From assembly GCA_035269105.1 (NCBI GenBank), contig DATFJP010000202.1, positions 1 through 8,408 of the forward strand: a DNA stretch of 8,408 nucleotides, in the 5' to 3' direction. The position numbers were made by a program, and so were the translations under genes. The stretch's first letter is position 1. Every line of letters starts with the position of its first letter. Under the pieces are notes generated by a model. It had not been told where the DNA came from. It did no database searches and saw only the letters and a list, made by a program, of their open reading frames with translations. The DNA comes from JAQYVZ01 sp035269105 (GTDB lineage Bacteria > Desulfobacterota > Desulfuromonadia > Desulfuromonadales > BM103). Below, piece by piece: positions 1 to 5,675 of the stretch.

Positions 1-225
1 ATCATCAGCCAGGGGGAAGGAGAATTTCGGATTGCCATCGACGGGGATCCGGCCAGAAAATATGCGGCTCAGCCTGGACTGACCCTGAGTTGGGAGGTTC
101 GTCAAAAAGCTGATCTGGACCTTGATGTCGATGGGCCCGTCCGCCTGATGATCGGCAACCAGGAATATACCGCGCCCGGCCGGGCACAAGTGCTGCTCAG
201 CACACCTTCTGTTCAGGAGGAATGA
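1..225 (+). CDS. C-terminal end of a RodZ-like (DUF4115) protein, partial
   Basis: The window opens inside a gene read in frame 1, giving 74 residues before the TGA at 223-225; the start lies outside. The fragment has the pattern FRIAIDGDP-RKY-AQPG-TLSWEV, then a beta-rich run (VRLMIGNQEY) and a proline/glycine turn (APGRAQVLL). This matches the C-terminal periplasmic beta domain (DUF4115) of RodZ-type proteins, which pair an N-terminal cytoplasmic helix-turn-helix with one membrane helix and link the MreB cytoskeleton to cell-wall elongation. The usual LGNAG core is replaced by LDVDGP, so this is a divergent copy. Neither the helix-turn-helix nor the membrane segment is in view, so the family call rests on this domain alone. 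The next gene begins 6 nt after the stop, with its ribosome site inside this coding end, which implies co-transcription. Confidence 0.6.
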   Translation: MISQGEGEFRIAIDGDPARKYAAQPGLTLSWEVRQKADLDLDVDGPVRLMIGNQEYTAPGRAQVLLSTPSVQEE

Positions 226-231
226 AAGTTT

Positions 232-768
232 ATGATCATTGTCTGCCCCGAGTGTGCTTCCCGCTATAAAATTGACCCTTCAGGGACCAACAAAAAGGTC
301 GTCAGGATTAAATGCCCTGGCTGCGCCCACCGCTTTGATGTGGATCTTTTGTCGGAACCGGGCGACATTGAAGCGGGCATGCCGGTACCTGCCCCGGATC
401 AACCAAGTATCCTGGTCGTTGATGATGCCCGGTTTTTCCGGGAAATGATCAAGGATATCCTGGGCGATCTTCCCGTTCGCATCATGACGGCAGCGGATGC
501 GGAGGAAGCCTGGCGCCTGTTGCAGGCCCAACCCCCCCGGCTGCTGCTCCTCGACCTGAATATTCCGGGCCGGAGCGGCTATGACCTGCTGCGCGATATT
601 CAGCAGGCCGCCGACCTCGCGGAAATGAAAATCCTGGTGATGAGTGGTGTTCAAAGAGGCGATGAAGTCTCCGCCCGGGTCAGCCGACTCGGGGCCGACG
701 GGTTCCTCAGCAAATCGTTCACTCCCAAGGAGCTTCAGGATCGTGTGCGCAGTATTCTTGCCTTTTGA
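232..768 (+). CDS. Zinc-ribbon (MJ0042-type) + response-regulator receiver protein
   Basis: This protein of 178 residues has two domains. Residues 1-37 carry CPEC (C5, C8) and CPGC (C28, C31), the four-cysteine MJ0042-type zinc ribbon, with the typical RYKID and RFDV flanks. A linker of about 20 residues rich in Pro and acidic residues leads to a receiver domain (about 58-178) with the acidic pair D64/D65, phospho-acceptor D108 in LLLLDLN, S138 at the Thr/Ser switch position and K161 in the SKSF motif. It therefore should accept phosphate from a histidine kinase. There is no DNA-binding or enzymatic output domain, so output may be by protein contact or via the zinc ribbon. AGGAGG at 215-220 precedes the ATG by 11 nt. 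It sits directly after the RodZ-like gene and overlaps the PNP gene. Domain calls are firm; cellular role and kinase partner are unknown. Confidence 0.9.
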   Translation: MIIVCPECASRYKIDPSGTNKKVVRIKCPGCAHRFDVDLLSEPGDIEAGMPVPAPDQPSILVVDDARFFREMIKDILGDLPVRIMTAADAEEAWRLLQAQPPRLLLLDLNIPGRSGYDLLRDIQQAADLAEMKILVMSGVQRGDEVSARVSRLGADGFLSKSFTPKELQDRVRSILAF

Positions 769-1582
769 TGGCGATGAGGAATTTGGCCAACTGCGACGTA
801 TCCTGACCGCTGATGCCGGCGAGACCCCACTGGATTTCGCGGTAGTCCTGGGGTCCGGGTGGGGTCACCTTGTCGAGATGGGACATCTGGTCGCCGAATC
901 CTCCTATCGGCAGTGGTCCTGGTTCCCGGAACATCTGATCAGCGGCCATGCCGGCCGTATGGCGGTTATCGCCGTGCAGAATCGACGGATCCTCTGCTTT
1001 GCCGGCCGATTTCACTGCTACCAGGGGTTGAGCGCCTTTGATGCCGCCCTGCCGGTTCGTGTTGCGGCTGCTCTGGGCTGCCCGAAAATTCTTTTGACCT
1101 GCGCTGCCGGAGGGATTAATCCCCGCTATGAAACCGGTGATTTCGCCTGGATCACCGACCATCTCAACCTGCTCGGCGACAATCCTCTGCGAGGAGTTCA
1201 CGAAGAACCTTTCATCGACCTCTCAGGGATTTATAATGAGGCACCGTTCCGACCTTTGCTGGAAGAGGCCAATAAAAAAGGGATCACCCTGCATGCCGGT
1301 GTCCTGGCGGCCATGGCGGGCCCAAGCTACGAGACCCCTGCCGAAATCCGGATGCTAAAGCGCCTTGGCGCCGACCTGGCGTCCATGTCAATGGCTCACG
1401 AAGCGATCATGGCCGCCTACCTGGGCCTGGAAGTTGCGGGATTGGCCCTGGTGTCCAACCGGGCAGCCGGACTCGACAAAAACGCTCTCTGCCACGAGAA
1501 GGTTCTGGCTTGCGCAGAAGCCTCAAAGGCTGGTGCCCAAGCTCTCTTTGCAGACCTGCTCGACCACTGGGGCAAAGCGTAA
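743..1582 (+). CDS. Purine nucleoside phosphorylase (trimeric PNP family)
   Basis: The product cleaves purine nucleosides with phosphate to free base and (deoxy)ribose 1-phosphate (purine salvage, cytosol). From the chosen start it has 279 residues, normal for the trimeric family. Visible motifs are VVLGSGWG (phosphate loop, about 34-41), SGHAGR (67-72), GRFHCYQG (88-95, phosphate-binding Arg/His), CAAGGINP and ITDHLNLLGDNP (120-148), AGPSYETPAE (192-201, base-binding Glu197), the MS motif (215-216) and VSNRAAG with Asn239, the residue that in the family favours 6-oxopurines. The usual MSTVPE is MSMAHE here. Start: no in-frame ATG lies near the upstream stop. GTG 743 has AAGGAG at 727-732, 10 nt upstream, and overlaps the preceding gene by 26 nt; TTG 758 is the main alternative. 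An ATG at 768 overlaps the upstream TGA but is out of frame and closes after 12 codons. Family call firm, start uncertain. Confidence 0.88.
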   Translation: MCAVFLPFDGDEEFGQLRRILTADAGETPLDFAVVLGSGWGHLVEMGHLVAESSYRQWSWFPEHLISGHAGRMAVIAVQNRRILCFAGRFHCYQGLSAFDAALPVRVAAALGCPKILLTCAAGGINPRYETGDFAWITDHLNLLGDNPLRGVHEEPFIDLSGIYNEAPFRPLLEEANKKGITLHAGVLAAMAGPSYETPAEIRMLKRLGADLASMSMAHEAIMAAYLGLEVAGLALVSNRAAGLDKNALCHEKVLACAEASKAGAQALFADLLDHWGKA

Positions 1583-1609
1583 ATTAACATCGCAAGTGAT
1601 TATTTAACC

Positions 1610-1635
1610 TTCTGTTATTTCTTGAAAAAACAGAA
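1610..1635. repeat. AT-rich imperfect dyad between PNP gene and the next promoter
   Basis: The left arm TTCTGTTATTTCT and right arm TGAAAAAACAGAA are complementary at 11 of 13 positions and directly adjoin, giving 26 bp of dyad symmetry. It lies 27 bp after the PNP stop and 21 bp upstream of a strong -35 hexamer. As RNA it would be an AU-rich hairpin without a following U-run, so it would be a poor intrinsic terminator. An operator upstream of the promoter is an equally reasonable reading. The symmetry is visible; the function is inferred. Confidence 0.5.
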
Positions 1636-1656
1636 AATTCTTGAGCCGGCGCCCGC

Positions 1657-1684
1657 TTGACAGCCGTTTCCGCCATGATAGAAT
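1657..1684 (+). promoter_or_regulatory. Sigma70-type promoter for the receiver-uspA unit
   Basis: TTGACA at 1657-1662 is a perfect -35 hexamer. After a 16-bp spacer, TAGAAT at 1679-1684 matches the -10 consensus in five of six positions. Transcription would begin near 1691, leaving a leader of about 20 nt before the GTG at 1714. The in-frame TTG at 1657 is thus part of the -35 box rather than a start codon. Confidence 0.75.
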
Positions 1685-1713
1685 TTCAGAAATCTCTGGT
1701 GGAGAGTTTTCTA

Positions 1714-2109
1714 GTGGCCGAACACGCTCAGCAAATTCTTGTGGTCGATGATGAAGAAAACACCCGGATTGGGCTGAGTAAACTGCTCAGGCAGGAGGGA
1801 TTTTCAGTTGGTAGTGCGGCCGGTGGCCATGAAGCTCTGGATTATCTTCGGCACACAAAAGTCAATCTGGTCATCAGCGATATCAACATGCCGGATATGG
1901 GCGGTCTGGCTTTTTTAAAGGAACTCAGTCGTCACTATCCCAGCACCAATGTCATCATGATCACTGCCTATGGCGGGGTGGAATCCTACCTTGAGGCCAT
2001 GAACCTGGGGGCCTTCGAGTACCTGCACAAACCGGTGCGCATCGATGAGCTGCGCTCCGTCATCTATAAAATATTCGAAAGCGGCAATGTGGTGTCGAAA
2101 TCGTCCTGA
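1714..2109 (+). CDS. Single-domain response regulator (receiver only)
   Basis: The product of 131 residues is almost entirely one receiver domain: acidic pair D12/D13 in ILVVDDEEN, phospho-acceptor D56 in VISDINMPD, switch T84 in MITAYGG and K106 in HKPVR. The sequence style is that of NtrC-family receivers, but no ATPase or DNA-binding domain follows, so it is a stand-alone phospho-acceptor or protein-interaction regulator (CheY/Spo0F-like in form, not proven in role). The reading frame can be extended upstream to a TTG at 1657, but that codon belongs to a promoter -35 box. GTG 1714 has GGAGAG at 1701-1706 with a 7-nt spacer and brings the receiver core to the N terminus as expected. The uspA-like gene follows 23 nt downstream, most likely on the same transcript. 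A kinase partner is not evident; the receiver-kinase at 2846 is a nearby candidate. Confidence 0.88.
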   Translation: MAEHAQQILVVDDEENTRIGLSKLLRQEGFSVGSAAGGHEALDYLRHTKVNLVISDINMPDMGGLAFLKELSRHYPSTNVIMITAYGGVESYLEAMNLGAFEYLHKPVRIDELRSVIYKIFESGNVVSKSS

Positions 2110-2132
2110 TCGGACCAGACCGGAGGTGAAAA

Positions 2133-2576
2133 ATGTCTTTTGAAACCGTGATGTTTGCAACTGATTTCTCTGAGAGCTCCGACCATGCTTTCCAGTATGC
2201 CCTGACCTTGGCAAAGCAGTTCGACAGCCGCCTGGCGCTGATCCATGTAATTAATGAACCGGTTGACCTGCGTGGGTTTTACGTGCCTCACATCTCTTTC
2301 GACAAGCTCGAGGAGGAGATCGAACAGGGTGCGCAAAAGGTCATGGACAAGTTCTGTCGAACCCACCTCAGCGACTACGACAAGCACGACTGTTATGTGG
2401 TCCCCGGTATCCCTTATGAGGAGATCATCAAAAAGGCCGAAGAAATCGATGCCAAGCTCATTGTCATGGGAACCCATGGCCGGACCGGTTTCGACCATGT
2501 GCTGTTCGGCAGTACGGCTGAAAAGGTTGTACGCAAATCGCCCATTCCGGTTATGACGATTCGCATTCAGGAATAA
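2133..2576 (+). CDS. Universal stress protein, UspA family (ATP-binding type)
   Basis: This is a single Usp domain of 147 residues, the normal length. The N-terminal strand VMFATDFSESS places Asp11 at the nucleotide-contact position. The C-terminal part carries the ATP-binding loop G-x2-G-x9-G-S (G113, G116, G126, S127) followed by AEKVVRKSPIPVMTI, so this belongs to the ATP-binding Usp class rather than the nucleotide-free UspA class. Such proteins are cytosolic and aid survival during starvation or stress; the biochemical role is often unclear. GGAGGTGA at 2122-2129 is a strong ribosome site just ahead of ATG 2133. It sits 23 nt after the single-domain receiver gene and is closed by a clear intrinsic terminator, so the two form a bicistronic unit driven from the promoter at 1657. 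That suggests stress-linked signalling, which is inference. Confidence 0.93.
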   Translation: MSFETVMFATDFSESSDHAFQYALTLAKQFDSRLALIHVINEPVDLRGFYVPHISFDKLEEEIEQGAQKVMDKFCRTHLSDYDKHDCYVVPGIPYEEIIKKAEEIDAKLIVMGTHGRTGFDHVLFGSTAEKVVRKSPIPVMTIRIQE

Positions 2577-2588
2577 AGCTTTCTTTGC

Positions 2589-2615
2589 CGGTCAGGTTTC
2601 TGCAGAATTTCGACC
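2589..2615. repeat. Intergenic dyad element, copy 1 (CGGTC...TTCTGCAGAA...GACC)
   Basis: This lies between the uspA stop and its terminator. It starts with CGGTC, contains the perfect palindrome TTCTGCAGAA (2598-2607) within GGTTTCTGCAGAAT (2595-2608), and ends with GACC. An overlapping pair CAGGT (2593-2597) / ACCTG (2613-2617) adds further symmetry. A close relative with 13 of 14 core bases identical occurs at 4033-4058. It could be an operator, an RNA structure at the mRNA 3' end, or a small dispersed repeat; the sequence does not decide. Confidence 0.45.
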
Positions 2616-2632
2616 TGTCAATCAGTTTGTTT

Positions 2633-2657
2633 AAGGCAGCCGCAAGGCTGCCTTTTT
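2633..2657 (+). terminator. Rho-independent terminator after uspA
   Basis: A 9-bp perfect stem (AAGGCAGCC / GGCTGCCTT) closes a GCAA tetraloop (GNRA class) and runs into five T residues at 2653-2657. It lies 56 nt after the uspA stop codon and should end the receiver-uspA transcript. Confidence 0.92.
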
Positions 2658-2742
2658 AATGGACCAGACAGAATCCCGCATCTTTGACCTTGCGACAATA
2701 CAGCGAGATGCTTGCCGCACAGAGCAAATTCAGGCGGCCTGA

Positions 2743-2760
2743 GAGCCTGTCGACAGGCTC
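2743..2760. repeat. 18-bp perfect palindrome
   Basis: GAGCCTGTC is followed at once by its exact reverse complement GACAGGCTC, with the centre at GTCGAC. The stretch just before it (CAGG-CGG-CCTG at 2731-2741) repeats the same CAGG/CCTG words. It sits in noncoding DNA 83 nt upstream of the receiver-kinase start. There is no T-run after it, so it is a weak terminator candidate. A dimeric repressor operator or a cruciform/hairpin repeat is possible. Confidence 0.65.
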
Positions 2761-2784
2761 CTAGCGTCGGATTGATTATCCTCC

Positions 2785-2814
2785 TTGTTTAAAAGTGATG
2801 GCTGAGGTTATTCT
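2785..2814 (+). promoter_or_regulatory. Weak candidate promoter for the receiver-kinase gene
   Basis: TTGTTT (2785-2790) and TATTCT (2809-2814) are 18 bp apart, matching the sigma70 hexamers at three and four of six positions. Some promoter is expected here because a strong terminator lies upstream. The match is poor, and I found no convincing sigma54 (GG-N10-GC) signature instead. Confidence 0.25.
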
Positions 2815-2845
2815 GTTCCTCTCTTTATGACTTGGGAGCAGTTTC

Positions 2846-4009
2846 ATGCGTGAAAAAATTCTGGTCATAGACGATGACAAGGTCATCCTTGATCTGACGG
2901 CACTGGTTCTGCGCAGCAAGGACTTTCAGGTCTTTCTGGCAGACAGCGCCCGGCAGGGTTACACCATCATCGAGCAACAACAGCCGGCGGTCGTGTTGCT
3001 CGACTACATGATGCCCGAGGTCGATGGCATGGCTGCTCTGCGGGAAATCCGTCATCGGTTTCCGGAAACTTACGTCATCATGTTCACCGGCAAGGGCAGT
3101 GAGGAGATCGCGGTTGCCCTGATGAAGGCAGGCGCTGCGGATTACATTCCAAAACCCTTCAGCAACACCAATCTGGTCGAGCGGATCGAAAATGTTCTGC
3201 GCCTGCGGGACATCGAGTTGCGGAATATCGAATTGCTCGAAGAGCGGGAACGCCTGCGCAGTGAAATTGAAAGCTGGAACCGGGAACTGGAGCAGCGGGT
3301 CGAGCAGAAGTCGGCCGAGCTGGAAAGTGCGCATGCCGAGATCCTGCAGTCCGAAAAACTCGCCGCCATGGGCCACCTTTCAGCGGGCCTGGCCCATGAA
3401 ATCCGCAATCCCCTGAACTCGATCAGTCTGTTCGTCCAGATTCTCAAATCCGGTCTGAACAATGATCCCGAGATGATTTCCTACGCCGAAAAGATCACCC
3501 AGGAGGTCGAACGGATCGACGACATCCTGGTGAAAGTTCTGGCGGCCAGTAAACGGTCTCCTTTCAGACTGCGGTCGATCAAATTTCAAGACGCTGTGGA
3601 TAGTGTCCTGGAGAGGTTCGGGGAACAAATCGTCGCGCAGGGGGTCAAGCTGGTCAAGCAATACCAGGGTTCTCTGCCGGCGATCCTTGCCGACAGCGAC
3701 GAACTCGGCCAGGTATTCTCCAACCTGTTCGCCAATGCCCTGTTCGAAATGCCTGCCGGAGGCGAACTCAGGGTCAGTCTCGAACAGGATGCAGAGCAAC
3801 TCAAACTGACGGTCAGCGATACCGGCGGCGGCATCCCCCAGGAAAACCTCAAGCAGATTTTCGACCCCTTTTTCACCACCAAGCAGAAAGGCACGGGTTT
3901 CGGCTTGTCTGTTGTGCTGAGGATTGTCAAAACCTACAACGGACGTATTGAAGTGACCAGTGAGCCCGGCAGGGGAACCCGTTTCGATCTTTACTTCCCC
4001 TTGGCCTGA
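2846..4009 (+). CDS. Receiver-histidine kinase (REC-HisKA-HATPase), no sensor domain
   Basis: The 387 residues split into three parts. Residues 1-120 form a receiver domain (D9-D11 acidic cluster, phospho-acceptor D53 in LLDYMMPE, T81, K103 in PKPF). A charged, probably coiled-coil helix spans about 110-170. The kinase core has the H box SAGLAHEIRNP with phospho-acceptor His184, N box N293/N297 (NLFAN), G1 box DTGGG (325-329), F box FDPFFTT (339-345) and G2 box GTGFGLS (349-355). All catalytic signatures are intact. No membrane helix, PAS or GAF domain is present, so it is a cytosolic kinase whose input is probably phosphorylation of its own receiver by another kinase, or vice versa. GGGAG at 2834-2838 lies 7 nt before ATG 2846. 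It is monocistronic or leads weakly into the operon at 4077. Partner regulators are not identifiable from sequence; the receivers at 232 and 1714 are close by. Confidence 0.93.
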   Translation: MREKILVIDDDKVILDLTALVLRSKDFQVFLADSARQGYTIIEQQQPAVVLLDYMMPEVDGMAALREIRHRFPETYVIMFTGKGSEEIAVALMKAGAADYIPKPFSNTNLVERIENVLRLRDIELRNIELLEERERLRSEIESWNRELEQRVEQKSAELESAHAEILQSEKLAAMGHLSAGLAHEIRNPLNSISLFVQILKSGLNNDPEMISYAEKITQEVERIDDILVKVLAASKRSPFRLRSIKFQDAVDSVLERFGEQIVAQGVKLVKQYQGSLPAILADSDELGQVFSNLFANALFEMPAGGELRVSLEQDAEQLKLTVSDTGGGIPQENLKQIFDPFFTTKQKGTGFGLSVVLRIVKTYNGRIEVTSEPGRGTRFDLYFPLA

Positions 4010-4032
4010 ATAAATTTGCGAATAGTGATTTT

Positions 4033-4058
4033 CGGTCGCTGGTTCCTGCAGAATGACC
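4033..4058. repeat. Intergenic dyad element, copy 2 (CGGTC...CTGCAG...GACC)
   Basis: It lies in the 67-nt spacer between the receiver-kinase and the FAD-dehydrogenase gene. CGGTC (4033-4037) and GACCG (4055-4059) form 5-bp inverted arms around GGTTCCTGCAGAAT (4041-4054), which differs by one base from the core of the element at 2589-2615. Its position 18 nt ahead of ATG 4077 would suit an operator or a leader hairpin. Confidence 0.45.
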
Positions 4059-4076
4059 GGTGTATGAGAGATTGTC

Positions 4077-5675
4077 ATGGCTGTCAGGCTGCATGAAGTC
4101 AAACTTGACCTGCAGGAAGACCAGGAAATTCTGCCCCGGGTCTGTGCCAAGCAACTGGATATTGATCTACAGCGGATCCGGGATTTCAAAATTCTGCGCC
4201 GGGCCATCGATGCCCGCAAAAAATCCCGCATCAGGCTGGTGTTCACCGTTGAATTCAGTGTTGACGACGAAGAGCAGTTTCTGGAGTCGCAGCGGGACAA
4301 TCCCCATCTCCAGGCGGTATCGCAAAAATTACCTGTGCAGGCGGCTGAAAGACTTGCCGCCGAAAACCGGGTCGTTGTCGTCGGTATGGGGCCCTGCGGG
4401 CTTTTCGCCGCTTTGCGCCTGGCCGAGGCCGGCGCCAGGGTCACCCTGATCGAGCAGGGGCGGCCTGTGGAAAAACGGGTCGGGGATGTCGAGCACTTCT
4501 GGGACACCGGCGAGTTGGATCCTTCGAGTAATGTCCAGTTTGGTGAGGGCGGCGCCGGAACCTTTTCTGACGGCAAGTTGACCACCCGTGTCAACCATCC
4601 CCGGCTGCGTTCGATTCTCGAAGAGTTTGTCAGGTTCGGCGCCCCCGAGCAGATTTTGATTGACGCCCGGCCGCATATCGGTACGGATCGGCTCCGCGAG
4701 GTGCTGGTCCGATTTCGTCGGGAGCTGGGGCGTCTGGGTGTTGACCTGCGATTTGAAACATGTCTTACTGGGTTTGAGACCTTTCGAAGGCGGGTTACTG
4801 CTGCCGTGGTCGATGAAAGCGAAAGCCTGGTATGCGAGGCGCTGGTGCTCGCTCCGGGGCACAGTGCCCGCCACACTTACCGCATGCTGCAGGCAAATGG
4901 TGTCGCCCTGGAAGCGAAAAACTTTGCGATCGGCGTACGGGTCGAACATCCGGCCGAGCTGATCAATATCGCCCAGTATGGTCCGAACTGGCATGAGCGT
5001 CTGCCGCCGGCAGACTATGCCCTGCGCTTCCACGACGCGCAGAACGGTCGTGGCGTGTATTCCTTCTGCATGTGCCCGGGAGGTGAGGTGATCAATGCCG
5101 CTTCTGAAGCAGGGGGGTTGGTCGTCAACGGCATGAGCCGTGCAGCGCGGGCGGGAGCGACGTCGAACAGCGCCCTGGTGGTGGCGGTCGGTCCAGAAGA
5201 CTGGGGCGGGAGGGAGGACCCTCTGGCCGGCATGGTTTTTCAGCGGCGATGGGAGCAAAAAGCCTTCCAGGCCGGCGGCGGAGGTTTTCATGCGCCGGCT
5301 CAGAATCTGCTGGATTTTATGCAGCTTGGCCGGGGCCCCGTCCACTCCAGTTGCCGTCCTGCTGTTGTCGAGGCTGCTCTGGACGCCGTCCTGCCGGAGG
5401 CGGTGGTTGCCGGCCTGCGCCGTGCCCTGCCGAACTTCGATCGGCAGATCCGCGGGTTCGTCACAGGAGAGGCAATCCTGGTCGGAGTGGAAACCCGCAC
5501 CTCGGCGCCGCTGCGCATTCTCAGGGACAAACGGGGAGAGTCGGTGACCCATGCCGGTTTGTTTCCGGCCGGGGAAGGATCCGGCCATGCCGGTGGCATT
5601 ATGAGTTCAGCTCTGGACGGGCATTTCGTGGCGGAGCAGATTATTCACAACCTCAAGCAGGGGAGCAGCGATTGA
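4077..5675 (+). CDS. FAD-dependent dehydrogenase, COG2509 family (function unassigned)
   Basis: The 532-residue protein begins with a family-specific N-terminal region of about 95 residues (VKLDLQEDQE, then a basic FKILRRAIDARKK segment). A Rossmann FAD-binding fold follows: VVVVGMGPCG with G103, G105 and G108, and the ribose-binding acidic residue E126 in VTLIEQG. NVQFGEGGAGTFSDGKLTTR follows at about residues 150-170, a strongly conserved patch of COG2509 proteins, and the C-terminal GLFPAGEGSGHAGGI closes the FAD site. It has no signal peptide or membrane helix, so it should be cytosolic. The substrate is not known for this family and cannot be read from the sequence. The ribosome site is weak (GAGAG at 4066-4070). 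The stop overlaps the TTG start of the next gene, so it heads the run with the YhaM-like gene, the hydrolase and coaBC. Family call firm, reaction open. Confidence 0.88.
   Translation: MAVRLHEVKLDLQEDQEILPRVCAKQLDIDLQRIRDFKILRRAIDARKKSRIRLVFTVEFSVDDEEQFLESQRDNPHLQAVSQKLPVQAAERLAAENRVVVVGMGPCGLFAALRLAEAGARVTLIEQGRPVEKRVGDVEHFWDTGELDPSSNVQFGEGGAGTFSDGKLTTRVNHPRLRSILEEFVRFGAPEQILIDARPHIGTDRLREVLVRFRRELGRLGVDLRFETCLTGFETFRRRVTAAVVDESESLVCEALVLAPGHSARHTYRMLQANGVALEAKNFAIGVRVEHPAELINIAQYGPNWHERLPPADYALRFHDAQNGRGVYSFCMCPGGEVINAASEAGGLVVNGMSRAARAGATSNSALVVAVGPEDWGGREDPLAGMVFQRRWEQKAFQAGGGGFHAPAQNLLDFMQLGRGPVHSSCRPAVVEAALDAVLPEAVVAGLRRALPNFDRQIRGFVTGEAILVGVETRTSAPLRILRDKRGESVTHAGLFPAGEGSGHAGGIMSSALDGHFVAEQIIHNLKQGSSD

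Noticed and set aside
644..742. Longer N terminus for the PNP gene from ATG 644
   Set aside because: It would overlap the receiver gene by 125 nt and add 33 Ser/Pro-rich residues without PNP similarity; the receiver's conserved Lys161 region is coded there instead.
2659..2742. 27-codon small reading frame between the uspA terminator and the palindrome
   Set aside because: It starts directly after the terminator T-run, so it has no ribosome site or promoter ahead of it, and the peptide shows no recognisable feature.
3380..4876. 498-codon open frame on the - strand
   Set aside because: It lies antisense to the kinase and dehydrogenase genes and crosses their spacer; the translation is Arg/Ser-rich with no recognisable domain, as expected from a shadow frame of GC-rich codons.
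4329..5588. 419-codon open frame on the - strand
   Set aside because: It is entirely antisense to the FAD-dehydrogenase gene, which has clear motifs; no domain or ribosome site supports the antisense frame.
5249..5671. Upstream extension of the YhaM-like gene
   Set aside because: It overlaps the conserved C-terminal FAD motif of the dehydrogenase gene in another frame and yields Arg/Gly-rich sequence with no homology.
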